Source: Muscardinus avellanarius (lineage: Eukaryota > Chordata > Mammalia > Rodentia > Gliridae). From it: a stretch of DNA of 64,000 nucleotides. The notes below the pieces were generated by a model. The model did no database searches. It was not told the origin of the DNA and was given only the letters and a program-made list of their open reading frames with translations. Shown one piece after another: positions 46,076 through 56,962 of the stretch (within the stretch, counting starts at the first letter, position 1; each line of letters begins with the position of its first letter). The position numbers and the translations under genes are program-made. The stretch spans positions 27,118,966 through 27,182,965 of the forward strand of contig OY726565.1 in NCBI GenBank assembly GCA_963383645.1, written 5' to 3'.

Positions 46076-46205
46076 TCTACAATGTTATTCAGCTATACTA
46101 CTCCTGGGTATCATGCCAAAAGGATTTAAATCATAATATTATAGTAATACATTTATGTCCATGTTTACAGCAGCACGATTCATAATAGCCAAAAAGGTAT
46201 AAAAT
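46076..46205 (+). mobile_element. L1 ORF2 segment (plus part)
   Basis: 'cagctatactactcctgggt' to 'agcacgattcataatagcca'. In L1 order it follows directly where the 45412-46070 segment ends, so the pair looks like a 5'-inverted insertion. It stops at 'aaaaaggtataaaa' without the normal 3'UTR. Flanks 'aaatgctatttt' and 'aaatgttaattt' could be a decayed duplication. Confidence 0.7.
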
Positions 46206-46277
46206 GTTAATTTCTCCCAACTGGCACTTCCAAATCTATTTTAGTATAGTCCTCTATAAGTGAATTTTAAGTTTTTA

Positions 46278-46375
46278 TAGTACCTCTAGTTTGCTGAGAC
46301 TGTTCTGGAACCTACAATCCTCCTGTCTCAGCCTCCCAAGCACTGGGATTACAGGAGTGTGCCACCATGCCCACC
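46278..46375 (-). mobile_element. B1 arm of a SINE
   Basis: Antisense B1 only ('cctgtctcagcctcccaagc', 'gtgtgccaccatgcccac'). Confidence 0.8.
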
Positions 46376-46732
46376 TCTAGACATATAGTTTATTTCTGAT
46401 AGGACATTTTACATCTTAACAGGATATGGTAACACCTTGAAACCCTAGGGACACAGTATTTTATTCTATCTACAGTGATCAACTCCACTCTCATTGATGG
46501 ATATATTTGGCAACTGCCAGTTGTTTGCTCTAATTGAAACAGTTTTTTAATGCTTGGAAATAATGCAGTTCTTCCAGATGGACACTGTACCATTTGTGGT
46601 TCAGAGGTCAAGATAAATACTTTGAGGGCATCTCCAGCACCAACCTGAGTGTGTCAGAGACCTAGGGAGCAGTCCTGGAGCAAGGAATGGTGTCCCTACA
46701 GATAGCTGGGTCCCACAAGTGATCATGTTTTA

Positions 46733-46804
46733 TTATTTTTAAAATTTTTAATACTTTTATTGGTGCATTAAAGTTATACATTATAATGCAGTTCATAGTG
46801 ACCA
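46733..46804 (-). mobile_element. 72-bp L1 3'-end insertion
   Basis: Only the L1 terminus ('ttttattggtgcattaaagt' antisense) remains. It is bounded by TGATCATGTTTTA (46720-46732) and TGATCACGTTTTA (46805-46817), a 13-bp duplication with one mismatch. Confidence 0.8.
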
Positions 46805-46872
46805 TGATCACGTTTTAGTACTGCCCAGATGGACACAGCTCCCTGACCACACAGCATCACAAGTCTGTACCT

Positions 46873-46920
46873 GGACAGGTGTGCACAGGACAGGTGTGCA
46901 CAGGACAGGTGTGTACAGGT
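46873..46920. repeat. 16-bp tandem repeat, three copies
   Basis: The unit GGACAGGTGTGCACAG is repeated three times, the last with one change (gtgtacag). Confidence 0.92.
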
Positions 46921-47159
46921 GCAGTACAAGTTCTGAGGCCACGGGGTCCAGAGACCATCAGCCAGTTTTCTCACAATCGAATCTTAACCAGACTCAAAAC
47001 AAGGTTTGGCAGGTCAGCAATAGCCATGCACCTGATCTTCCCCCATGGGAATGTTTATGGCTGTATCTGGTTACTTATGGTTATTAACTTTTGCTGCAAA
47101 CAATAACAGATCTCCTTCCCACACAAAGTTAAATAAAAAGCAAGAAGTCTTTACCAAAT

Positions 47160-47940
47160 TATATTGGAAAAAAGTAAAAATATTCTTAAATGAAAGACAT
47201 GTTATATTCCCAAGTTAGAGATTAAAGATTTTAATGTTATTCTCAAATTAATTTACATATTCAGTGAAATTCAATAAAAATTTTCCATGATAAAATGGAA
47301 GCTAGGTAGACAGCTATCTAGATACAGTTTGATATTTAAAAAGTTATTTCGAGTTTTAATCTAAAAAATGCCACAGAACTTTGGGGAAAATGTTTCATGA
47401 GTGGGAAACATTCTACCATATATAAGTGACATTAATTACAAATATGTAGTTATCCAAAAAGATTTAGCAACTTAAGAGATCAGACTACTTAGCTCATAAA
47501 CCAACAAGGAAATATCTGAAATTAGTATAGAATAATCATGGTATCACAAAATATTTGGAAGAGAGATTTTTAACAAGCTATGTTGGGAAAATATGTATAT
47601 AAAGGATCATTCCTTACCAAGGCTCGTCTATCAAAATGAATTACGGAGGCATTAAAAAGGCAAATAGAAGTAGAAGTATTAGGACAAAAGAAAGACAACA
47701 CAAAAGGTTCTTTTCCTGATCTTGAAATGGAAAATTAAATCTACATAGAAAAGCAATGTGAGAGAGAACACCCAAATGAGACATTTCATATCGCGCTTAT
47801 AAGAAGTAAAGAATTTTACATATCATTAAGATCAAAGCAAAACATGGTAAAATAGAAAACATATTTAAAACATATGCAAAATCTTTTTGCTGATTATATA
47901 TAATGATGTACTAGGGGAAATCCACTGACTTTCCCTGTTA
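47160..47940 (+). mobile_element. ancient L1 ORF2 fragment
   Basis: 'attcttaaatgaaagacatg', 'caaattaatttacatattca' and 'gtgaaattcaataaaaattt' follow a well-known ORF2 stretch of old L1. Further old-L1-like sequence continues at 48420-48610. All frames are broken. Confidence 0.55.
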
Positions 47941-47944
47941 AAGT

Positions 47945-48345
47945 AGGCAAATGACATCCTGGTAGAGACTGCCAGCTAGTCAAACAAAGCCCATCCTCTT
48001 CCTCTTGGGTGGTAACAGAGTCCCAGCCTGGCACCTAGCTAGACCCACTCTTGGCCGCCACATGGCTGTCTCTAAGGTCTCTCTGTGTGAGAAGGGAGCA
48101 CAGGAATACACCCTTTCAAGGCCAGGGCTTTTCAAAAAATGTGCATGCTTGCTCCCCCTCCTCCTTCTCCTTCTATTTGCTAAAGCCTGTGGGGTGTGAC
48201 CTGCTCTCAAGAATAGGGCTTCAGGATGGCAGGTCCCCAAGAGAACAGGAGCCTGGCTCTCCATCAGCATCTCTCCACCTGCCAACTTAACATCTACTGG
48301 ACTGTGTGATAGATAAATCTCTAACCATCTCAGCCTCTACTTGTG
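47945..48345. other. GC-richer segment between old L1 parts
   Basis: About 400 bp ('cccagcctggcacctagcta', 'cctccttctccttctatttg', 'agataaatctctaacc') that interrupts old L1 sequence. It resembles an old LTR-type insertion, but the family and ends are not determined. Open frames on both strands are unsupported. Confidence 0.35.
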
Positions 48346-48615
48346 ACCATTTGCTTTAACAGTTTACCTCAGCTGAATACAAAATACTTAAAGTAAGAAT
48401 CACAAGTGGGCTAACAATCATAAGAAATGTATTCATTTTCATGAATAATCAAGAAAACCCCAAAACAATGAGATACTGTATCTACCTATTGAATAGTTAT
48501 TGCCTATCAGACAATACTAAAAAAAAAAAAAAAAAAAAAAGTGCAAATGTTTGATTTGGGCAAGGGTTCAGGAAAACTACCATTCTCATTTTTTATGAAA
48601 ATGAGTTCTGGTTCT

Positions 48616-48618
<3 letters not shown>

Positions 48619-48660
<42 letters not shown>
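48619..48660. repeat. (GT)n microsatellite
   Basis: About 42 bp of GT adjoining the dID end of a minus-strand SINE. A separate 23-base poly(A) lies at about 48518-48540. Confidence 0.96.
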
Positions 48661-48661
<1 letters not shown>

Positions 48662-49137
48662 CTGAGGGTTGAACCCAGAGACATTCTACCTTTTGGCTAT
48701 ATCCCCAGTTCTATTTTATTTTTTATTTTGAAACAGGGTCTTATTAAGTTCCAGAGGGCCTCCCTTGAATGCCATCATGCTTGTCTTTTTTATTCTGAAA
48801 CATGGTCTCACTAGGTTCTTAAAAATCTTGCTAAATTGCTGAGACTGGCTGTGAACCTGTAATCCTGTTTCAACCTCTCAAGTACTAGGATTACAATCAT
48901 GGACACCACACTGAGCTTCCTTTTTTTTTTTTTTTTTTTTTTTGTGGATGTATGGGGCACTGGAAATAAACCCAGAGGAATTCTACCTCTAAGCTACACC
49001 TTCATCCCTATTTTATTTTTTGAAACAGGATCTCATTACATTATGGAGGGCCTTATAAAGTTGCTTAAGGCTGGCCAAGAACCAATGATCCTCCTGTCTC
49101 AGCCTCCCATGTACTGGGATTACAAGTGTGCACCAAA
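48661..49137 (-). mobile_element. three antisense SINE units in a row
   Basis: A dID-containing fragment (48661-48780), a B1-arm fragment (48786-48915), and a complete copy with its own 23-base poly(T) (48918-49137). The last inserted next to the B1 end of the earlier ones. Confidence 0.82.
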
Positions 49138-49815
49138 TAAATGTATAATATATATTTTTGACAAATTTGGAAAAATAATTATTTTAATAATAGCTTGGTT
49201 TTGATAAACATATTCTAGGTAGACAGTATTACCAAAGTATAAACAACGATTTCTGGGCAAAGATGTTCACTGCAATGTTACTTAAAATAACAAAGTGTTG
49301 GGAAGCAAATTACTTCTCCCAAATAAGCTAGATAATGAAATTTGGTGCACTAATATGATGGATTATTATAGAAACATTCAAATTGTGTTTAGAAAGATTT
49401 AAAATTGCATTTAAATGCTCATAATGGTCAGTGTAAGAAAGCATCATACAACACTGAATACAAGGCACACATCTAATATTTGTAGGAAAGACCATCTATA
49501 CAATGAGTACAGTGATTTGTATAATCTTCCTTTATCTTTCCTCGCTTTTGGAGCTCTCTACAATACGTACTCATTGGTTTGTGATTAGAAAAGAGAAAAC
49601 AGGCTGACAACAAGCTAAAGTAGCTTTGTAAAACTGTATTTGTCAATGTAGCAACCATTGTAGCAATAGCAATTATTTTTTAAAATGCTGCTACTTAGGA
49701 GATGTTTTATTTGTTTTTTCTCTAGTTATGAAACATTTCCCTTCTTTAGAGCTTTATAGAAGTAGCATCTTCAACACAGTTGTATGAAGCTGTTCCTTGG
49801 GATGTCAAATATTTT
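49138..49815. other. unique AT-rich DNA, no gene seen
   Basis: 'gatgttcactgcaatgttac' and 'ttggtgcactaatatgatgg' hint at a very old L1 3' region on the plus strand. No coding signal. Confidence 0.4.
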
Positions 49816-49819
49816 TAAA

Positions 49820-50020
49820 GCCAGGCATGATGGCACATACCTGTAATCCCAGTACTTGGAGACTAAGAAAGGAGGATCACAGGTTCAAGACCAGCCTAGG
49901 TGACTTAGTGATACTATCAGGAATTAAATTAGACACTGTTTCATAAACAAAAAAAATTTTAAATGCGAGACATGTAGTTTGAAGGTAGATTGCCCTGGGT
50001 TCAATCCCCAGTACCCCCAA
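49820..50020 (+). mobile_element. B1-dID SINE
   Basis: 'gccaggcatgatggcacata' to 'ggttcaatccccagtacccc', older subfamily. Confidence 0.87.
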
Positions 50021-50044
50021 AATATATATTTTTTAAAACTTTTT

Positions 50045-50880
50045 TATTAAATTATAGCATATGTACAGAATTTTGCACTATTTAAAGTGTAGCTTTTTAT
50101 GAATTCTCATGTTGAAGTCACCCGTTGCAACTCATCTCAGATTCAGAAACAAAACGACAGCATTATTCAAGGACTTTTCTTATCCTGCTTTACACCCAAG
50201 GTAACTTCAAAGACAAATGTTTTCTATATTGAAAGAAATGAAATCAGATAGTTTATTTCCTTATGTGTCTTGCTTTTATCGCTCAACCTTGCATGTTCAA
50301 TCCATCTCTGCTGCAGCACAGTTTTAGATGATTCCTCCTCACTGCTGTGCAGTGCTTCACTTTAGAAGTGTGCACCAATTTATTTGCAAGTTTTACTACT
50401 TACTGGCATATTAGTACTTCTTAGTTCTTGACTGCTATGAACAGTACCTAAAACATTCTTATGCACAACTTTTAGTGAGCATAGGTATGTACTTTCATTA
50501 ACTGTATATATAGGCCAGGAGTGGTGGCACACTACTTGTAATCCCCGCGCTCGGGAGGCTGAGACAGGAGGATCGCACAGCTTTGAAGCCAGCCTAAGCT
50601 GCTGAGTGAGGCTCTCCAGCAACTTAATGAGACCCTGTTTCCAAATAAAGTATATATATATATATAAAAATAGGTCTGGGAATATAGCCTGGAAGTAGAA
50701 AGCCTCTGGGTTCCACCCCTAGTACCACAAAAAAAAAGTATATCTAGGAGAACAATAGATATTTTCGCTAGAATTGCAAGAGTTTTGATTGTTTTACATC
50801 TCACTAACACTTAGAAGTAACAGTCTTCTGGTCTTCTTGGTCATTTTATGGAGTCGAATTCACATTGACATCTCAACAAC
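50045..50880 (-). mobile_element. ancient L1 3' region, split by a SINE
   Basis: Antisense old-L1 phrases in order: 'atgaacagtacctaaaacat' with 'cttatgcacaact' before the SINE, and 'ctcactaacacttagaagta' with 'gtcttcttggtcatttta' after it. Diverged throughout. Confidence 0.6.
50515..50735 (+). mobile_element. B1-dID SINE inside old L1
   Basis: The B1 arm has the young-type phrase 'gtaatccccgcgctcgggag' but keeps the older 'cagcctaagctgctgagtga' middle. The linker has grown a (TA)n tract, followed by the dID arm and A tail. It looks intermediate between the two subfamilies. Confidence 0.87.
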
Positions 50881-51093
50881 TGTTAAGTTTGCTCTTCAGC
50901 TGCCTCTGTTCCTATCAAAGTATGGCCTGATGGTTTCTCTATTCATAGTGAAGTGTAATCTAACTTTATGTGTAAACAGGTTGCAACCCACTCTTGTAAC
51001 AAGTAGCTGAATCTCAGCCAATCACAAGCAGGCACCTGTTCAAAATATGATCAATTAACAGGAGCAAACCTGCAACCAATGGGCTGTCTCTAC

Positions 51094-51117
51094 AGAAAGA
51101 AAGAAAGAGAGAAAGAG

Positions 51118-51171
<54 letters not shown>

Positions 51172-51183
51172 GAGAAAGAAAGG
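51094..51183. repeat. (GAAA)n microsatellite
   Basis: About 90 bp of GAAA with GAGA interruptions at the left end. No SINE is attached, unlike the other GAAA tracts. Confidence 0.95.
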
Positions 51184-51779
51184 AATTCAAAACTAGACTT
51201 GTCATAATTTTTGTTTTAATATTGATCTTTCAAATAATTGATACGGTTTCTTTGCCTATATATTTGGATTTTTAAAGTTTTTATCAACAAATCAGTGAAT
51301 ATATGTTAGTTTTCAGAAATACAGTTAAGTTTCTTTAGATTTATTTCAAGTTATTTAATTTTTGCATTCCACTATAGATACTACTTTCTAATTTGTTCTA
51401 TTTGAAGTGCTCTCTGGTGCTGCATCCTGAGAACTCCAGCTGCCTAATTATACCCAGACTTTCAGCTCTGTCTTCCCACCCAGGCTCTCTTCCCAGTTTA
51501 TCCTGCCTTCCTTGTTCTCTGGTCTAGAAAGTCTCTCTGAGGACAAATTTAAGGTGTAAATCAAGAAATCATAAATGAGGTTAAAGAAAAGTGAAAACAG
51601 CTTTATTTACAAGCAGAACACATTTGCAAGTTGGGCTCACAGGCTCATCTAGGCCCAGGTGGACTTGGGCTTTTACCAAATGCAACAATCTGAAAACTGA
51701 TGCAATTAAACCATAGGAATGCCCCGGTCAAGAGCGAACTGGCCAGTCTGGTGTTTCTTAACCTTGGTGAGGTATTGTT
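51184..51779. other. unique DNA, no gene seen
   Basis: No repeat recognised. The part at 51540-51770 is GC-balanced with no clear coding frame. Confidence 0.45.
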
Positions 51780-51791
51780 AGAATATAGAAA

Positions 51792-52956
51792 GTGGAGCTG
51801 GATTGTATAGTGGATCTATTCCTAACTGTCTTAGGAATCTCCATACAGATCTCCATAGTGGCTGAACTAGTTTGCACTCCCACCAACAGTGTAAAAGAGT
51901 TCCTCTTTCCCCACATCCTCGCCAGCATTTGTTGTTGTTTGATTTCTTTATGCTTGCCACTCTGACTGGGGTTAGGTGGAATCTCAGTGTAGTTTTGATT
52001 TGCATCTCCCTGATGGCCAATGATGTAGAACATCTTTTCATGTATCTATTGGCCCTTTGTATCTCTTCTTTTGTGAAGTGTCTATTTAGTTCATTTGCCC
52101 ATTTCTTGATTGGGTTGTTTGTTTTGCTAGTGTAGAGATTTTTGAGCTCTTTTTATATTCTGGATATTAGCCCCCCATCAGAGTGGTGGCTGGTAAAGAT
52201 TTTTTCCCATTCTGTAGGCTTCCTCTTTAGGTTATTGATAGTTACCTTTGATGAGAAGAAACTTTTTAGTTTGATGCTATCCCACTTGTTAATTCTTGCT
52301 TTAATTTCCTGAGCTTTGAGGTTTTACTGCCTGTGCCAATATGTTGTAGTGTTGAACCTATGCTCTCCTCTACTAACTTCACAGTCTCAGGTCTAATATT
52401 TTTCCAAAAGGGTCGAATCCAGAGAACTATAGCAACATATGCATACCTATGTTCATAGCAGCACAATTCGTAATAGCCAAAATATGGAACCAACCCAGGT
52501 CTCCATCAACAGATGAATGGATTGCAAAGCTCTGGGAAATACACACAATGAAATTCTACTCAGCCATAAAAAAGAACAAAATAATGTCATTTGCATGAAG
52601 ATGGAAAGTCCTGGAGAACATTATGTTAAGTGAGACCATCCAAGCACAGAAGGAGAAGGTACATATGTTCCCTCTAATATGCTCAAACTAGGGAACGTAG
52701 AGGATACCAGTGGTACTCCAGATAATGGAGGGGAAATACCAGCAAAGCTTGAATGGAAAGATAGGGGAGGAGGAAAACAACTTGATTAATGAGGGTCTAC
52801 ATCGAATATGTGTAAAATTATGAATATGGCATGGTTACCCTGGACAATCATTGGTGGGAGGGGAGAAGGGAAAACAGGGGCAGGGGGAGAGGGCACCAAG
52901 TATAGTTTAAATGTATACCATTTATGTTCAATAAAAAATTAAAAAATTTTAAAAAA
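51792..52956 (+). mobile_element. twin-primed L1 insertion with intact target duplication
   Basis: The left part (51792-about 52408) is antisense ORF2. The right part (about 52409-52956) is sense ORF2 C-terminus, 3'UTR and poly(A) tail ('ttcaataaaaaattaaaaaa'). The halves are neighbours in L1 order, the product of twin priming. An exact 12-bp duplication AGAATATAGAAA lies at 51780-51791 and 52957-52968. The 3'UTR type ('gataatggaggggaaatacc') differs from copies A and B. Confidence 0.94.
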
Positions 52957-52968
52957 AGAATATAGAAA

Positions 52969-53284
52969 CTTGTTTCTTCTGGAAGACTCAGTTCTGATGT
53001 AATCCTGATGTGATAACTGTGTGGCAATATACCCCTTTAGTACAATCTGTAAGACTCAGGAAAACATGTTTGCTTTCGTTTTTATCATTTCACATCCATT
53101 TTGATTTTTATATTATCAAAGCCTTACCTAATTTGATTCCTGTCTGTTAGGAATCATAGCCCTTCAGTTCTTGATGTCCAGTTTCTTACAACCCTATTTT
53201 CATATATTTAATCACTTTGTGTGTCTGTTTGCTTCAGGCATGAGGGCAAATCTAGTCCTTTTCCTTCATCTCAATCAAAAAGAA
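52969..53284. other. unique DNA, no gene seen
   Basis: AT-rich, no repeat or coding signal recognised. Confidence 0.5.
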
Positions 53285-53289
53285 GAAGT

Positions 53290-53523
53290 GCCGGGCGTGG
53301 TGGCGCACGCTTGTAATCCCCGCGCTTGGGAGGCAGAGACAGGAGGATCGCGCAGGTTCGAAGCCAGCCGCGGGCGCTGGCTTAGGAGACCCTGTTTCCA
53401 AATAAAAATGTAAAAATAGGTCTGCGAGTGTAGCCCAGAGGTAGAAGGGCTTCCAGGAACCCCAGTACCACCAGAAGAAGAAGAAGAAGGAGAAGGAGAA
53501 GGAGAAGAAGAAGAAGAAGAAGC
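53290..53523 (+). mobile_element. young B1-dID SINE with (GAA)n tail
   Basis: A near-consensus B1 arm with hairpin loop CGCGGGC and a dID arm. The tail is (GAA)n/(GGA)n and merges into the right copy of the target, which on the left reads 'aaagaagaag'. The microsatellite probably grew from the duplicated target. Confidence 0.9.
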
Positions 53524-53807
53524 ATTATAAACAAATTTTTGGTTCTTTTATATGCTTTCAGATTTTACAGACGTACAATTTTTGGTAATTTTTTTAGGAA
53601 TTATGGAGTTCCAAGTAATCAGAGTTTAAAAATAGATTAATATAAGATTTTTTTTCAAAGTTCTTTTTCTTTTGTATCACTGGTAGAGAAAGTAACAGGG
53701 GAACCATATAGACATTGTGGTAAATTGAAGTAGGAAATTGTCTCTATTTCTTCTTTTAATGAAATTAAGTTACAGGAAACCTTAGCAGCAGAAAGGTATA
53801 TGAGCTG

Positions 53808-54040
53808 CTAGGAATGATGGTGCTGCTATAAGGCCAGTACCTGGGAGGCTGAGATAAGAGGATCACGAGTTCAAGACCAGCCTCAGCAACTTAGTGAGAC
53901 TCTGTTAAAATAAAAAAAGATACAAAAGGGGTAGAAGTGTATGTCAGAGGTAAAACGTCTCCTGGGTTCAATCCCCAGGACAAAGACAGAAGAAGGAAAG
54001 AAGAAAGAAAAAAAGGAAGGTAGGAAGGAAGGGGCTGAAA
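53808..54040 (+). mobile_element. B1-dID SINE with purine tail
   Basis: A decayed B1 start, 'tgggaggctgagataagagg', and a dID arm ('ggttcaatccccaggac'), then GAAGG-rich DNA. Confidence 0.83.
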
Positions 54041-54984
54041 AACCCCAGGTCAATTTAAAACTATATATCAGAGTGAGGCCTGTGAGGCCATTCCCTCCAG
54101 GTTTAATACAAAAATCCTTACCAATTTAGTTAAGCAAAAACTGATAATGCTAATGACATTCCAATGATACCAAACACTGGGATTTTGTACTCTTCTAGGA
54201 TCCTGCTTTAAATTTTGTGCTTTTGAAAATACACATCCCTTGGCTGTCTTCTTGGGCTTACTTCAAACACAGAAGACTTGGGCTTCAGTCTGATCAGCAG
54301 GCACGTTAGTTCAGAAGCTACAGGGACATGTGGTCCAGTCCACCCCTTCCCGCCCACCACACCGCACCTGGCGTTGCACCAGCTTCATTTTGTCGCTCAG
54401 TCGATCAGTCCTGAATATATATGTGGCTGCTCTTACCTGTGCCTGGGATTTATGAAGTGGTTTCATATGTGATGTCTGAGGCAGCAATCCTGAAGAGCAG
54501 AAAACTGAAGCTTAAAATTGCACATTAGGACAGTCAAGTGAAGATCTGAGCACCGGTGGCTTTTCACTTAAACGCCTCTTCTTCTTCCACACAGTCATGT
54601 GATTATCTCCTTTCCTCAGGATGTTGGTGAGAGGAGGCACAAAAGACAGTGAAAAGCCGCGCCTCCACATGCGAGGTGCTGGTGGCCTTGAACCTGAGCT
54701 GAACCTTGCCGTCTGGATGTGCACGGCGGCAAAGCAATTCTAATTGGTCCTGCAGATCCAAACCCCAAATGAGCAAAGCTACTGCCACATATTAATACCA
54801 CTCCTACGTCAGAATTCTGAAGAAAAGAATGTGTATTAATTTAAATAGTCCCAAGTTCTAGTCAGTCGTAGCTTTAGCACTTACCAGTGGTTCCATCTTA
54901 GATAAGCAAATATTATTTCTGAGCCCCAGTTTTCTCATCTGTGAAGTGCAAATAGTAATTCTCCTAGCAGTGGTGTGCCAGGGT
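54041..54984. other. unique DNA with a CpG-containing patch
   Basis: No repeat recognised. The patch at 54540-54800 holds several CpGs and overlapping minus-strand frames of about 60-70 codons with varied amino-acid composition. I cannot match them to a family. It could be an old retrocopy fragment or chance. Confidence 0.35.
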
Positions 54985-55305
54985 GTCAGGTGGCATTCTC
55001 ACTGCTGTGATCCAAGACACCTGACCATCTCAAGCTTAGAGGAAGGGGACTCTTTATTCTCAGTTCTGGAGATTTCAGGGACTCGGTCCATGTGAGGCTG
55101 GTTCATCAGCAGAACTCGGACATGGAGGCAGGAGGCAGAAGCAGGGGAAGAGCAGGGCTCTGCTATCACATCACTGAGAGCAAGGGGAGGAAAGACCATG
55201 TATAATCCCAACGCCACACCTGTGGACCCCCTCAGCAGCAAGTCCCACCCCAACATGGCTGCCTACCCATGAGGGGCATTCCAAACCCAAGCCATAACAG
55301 CTGGT
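54985..55305. repeat. old interspersed repeat, family uncertain
   Basis: 'ctcagttctggagatttcag', 'tcggtccatgtgaggctggt' and 'gcattccaaacccaagccat' near its end ('aacag') resemble the widespread mammalian repeat noted elsewhere in the window, but with a rodent-like variant centre. Confidence 0.45.
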
Positions 55306-55447
55306 GATTACTTAAGAACCTGTTCTCTAGGGAAAATTATTGGATATTAATACATATTTAAGTTTAATATATATTATATGTTGGCACATAAATACATATT
55401 TAAGTTTAATATATATCATATATTGGCATATAATATGTATTAATTGA

Positions 55448-55449
<2 letters not shown>

Positions 55450-55485
<36 letters not shown>

Positions 55486-55547
55486 GGAATTGAAGCAAGA
55501 GGCATTTCTACCCTTGAGCTATATCCCTGGCCCCATTTTTAAAATAT

Positions 55548-55582
<35 letters not shown>

Positions 55583-55806
55583 TTTTGGTGGTACTAGGGA
55601 TTGAACGCAAAAACATTCTAACTCTGAGCTACACCCTAGTCCAATTTATTTAATTAATTATTTATTCATATGTTTTATTTTGAAACAGGGTCTCTTTAAG
55701 ATGCTGAGGGCCTCACTAAGTTGTCGAGGCTGGCCTCAAACCTACAATCCTCCTGTCTCAGCCTCCCAAGTACTGGGATTATAGGCATTGGCCACTATGT
55801 CCAGCT
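55450..55806 (-). mobile_element. antisense SINE interrupted by a second SINE, with GT and ATTT tracts
   Basis: (GT)n at 55450-55483, then a dID arm (55484-55545). An (ATTT)n tract at 55549-55585 is the tail of a complete antisense SINE (55586-55806) inserted next to it. Confidence 0.85.
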
Positions 55807-55976
55807 TATTATAAATTTTTTAGATACACAATTTATAAATAATCAGATTTTCAATATACTCTGCTGCAAATTTTAAGCAACCATAGTAGTTTTGGACTAA
55901 TTTGCTATTTCTTTACAAATCTATCACTTTTTAATCCAATCATCATTAACATATGTCCAGTATCAGACACAGTATC

Positions 55977-55977
<1 letters not shown>

Positions 55978-56016
<39 letters not shown>
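55978..56016. repeat. (CA)n microsatellite
   Basis: About 38 bp of uninterrupted CA, not attached to a recognisable SINE. Confidence 0.97.
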
Positions 56017-56018
<2 letters not shown>

Positions 56019-56760
56019 TTTATTAACTGGCTCAAAAAATATCCTAGAAATTTAATAATTATCTCCCACAAACTGCATCAGTTGGCTCCAGCACATTTTT
56101 GCTTAGCTACAGAACAGTTAAGGTGTAAGTTCCAGATATACAGATGACACTAAATAAAAGGTAGCTATACAGGGTATAAACGTACCACCACTCCCCCTCC
56201 CTGCCACAGGAAGAGAGCTCACCAAGAATATTTTCACCCTAGTATTTCTAAAAAGTGAAATAAAATCATGGGAAATTCTCTAGGATAAGGACTTAGAAGG
56301 GATGAGGAAGATTCAGAATTTTTGTATCCCTTAGACTGTTAGTTGGGACTGTGCTAAGCCTTGGTTCCCTCATCTATAAAGTAAAAATGATTATGTATCC
56401 ATCATCCAGCTGCTGTACACATTAAGTAAAATGATACACACAGTCCTCAGAGCAGCATCTTTTAAGGAGCGAAGGAGCAGCACATTCATATCCATGTGAA
56501 ACAGCTCCTGTGGCTTACCAGAGGCTTCTGTCTTCTTCCCTTCTCCTGTCTGACTCCTGTTCTTCTGTCTTCACTCAGCTCTGCAGCTCTGAGGACATTT
56601 CAGACCCTTTCCTGCAACAGCTGAACATGCCCATCAGACATTTTGAGCCTTTTTTTCTTAATTTGGAGGAAACAAGGATATAAACAAATCAGTACCTACA
56701 TTTACATCACAACACCCCTCAAACTGTTCTCACATCACATTAAAATACTATACAGCATAG
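56017..56760. other. unique DNA, no gene seen
   Basis: No repeat or coding signal recognised. Confidence 0.5.
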
Positions 56761-56774
56761 TTTTGTTCATATAT

Positions 56775-56962
56775 ATACACACGCACACACACATACACAC
56801 ACACAAGGGGTATTGAACCCACAGACATTCTACCTCCAAGCTACACCCCAGACCTTTTTATTCTTTGTTTAACAGGGTCTCATCAGGTTGCTGTGTCTCC
56901 CTGAGGTCTTAAACCTGCGATTCTCCTGACCCAGCCTCCCAAGTACTGGGATTACAGGCGTG
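56775..56962 (-). mobile_element. B1-dID SINE with (AC)n end
   Basis: An AC-rich tract at 56775-56802, then antisense dID ('ggtattgaacccacagacat') and B1 arm ('gacccagcctcccaagtact'). Confidence 0.85.

Noticed and set aside
54512..54801. Overlapping minus-strand frames in a CpG-bearing patch, considered as a retrocopy
   Set aside because: No protein family could be identified, and three frames are open at once, which argues for composition rather than coding.
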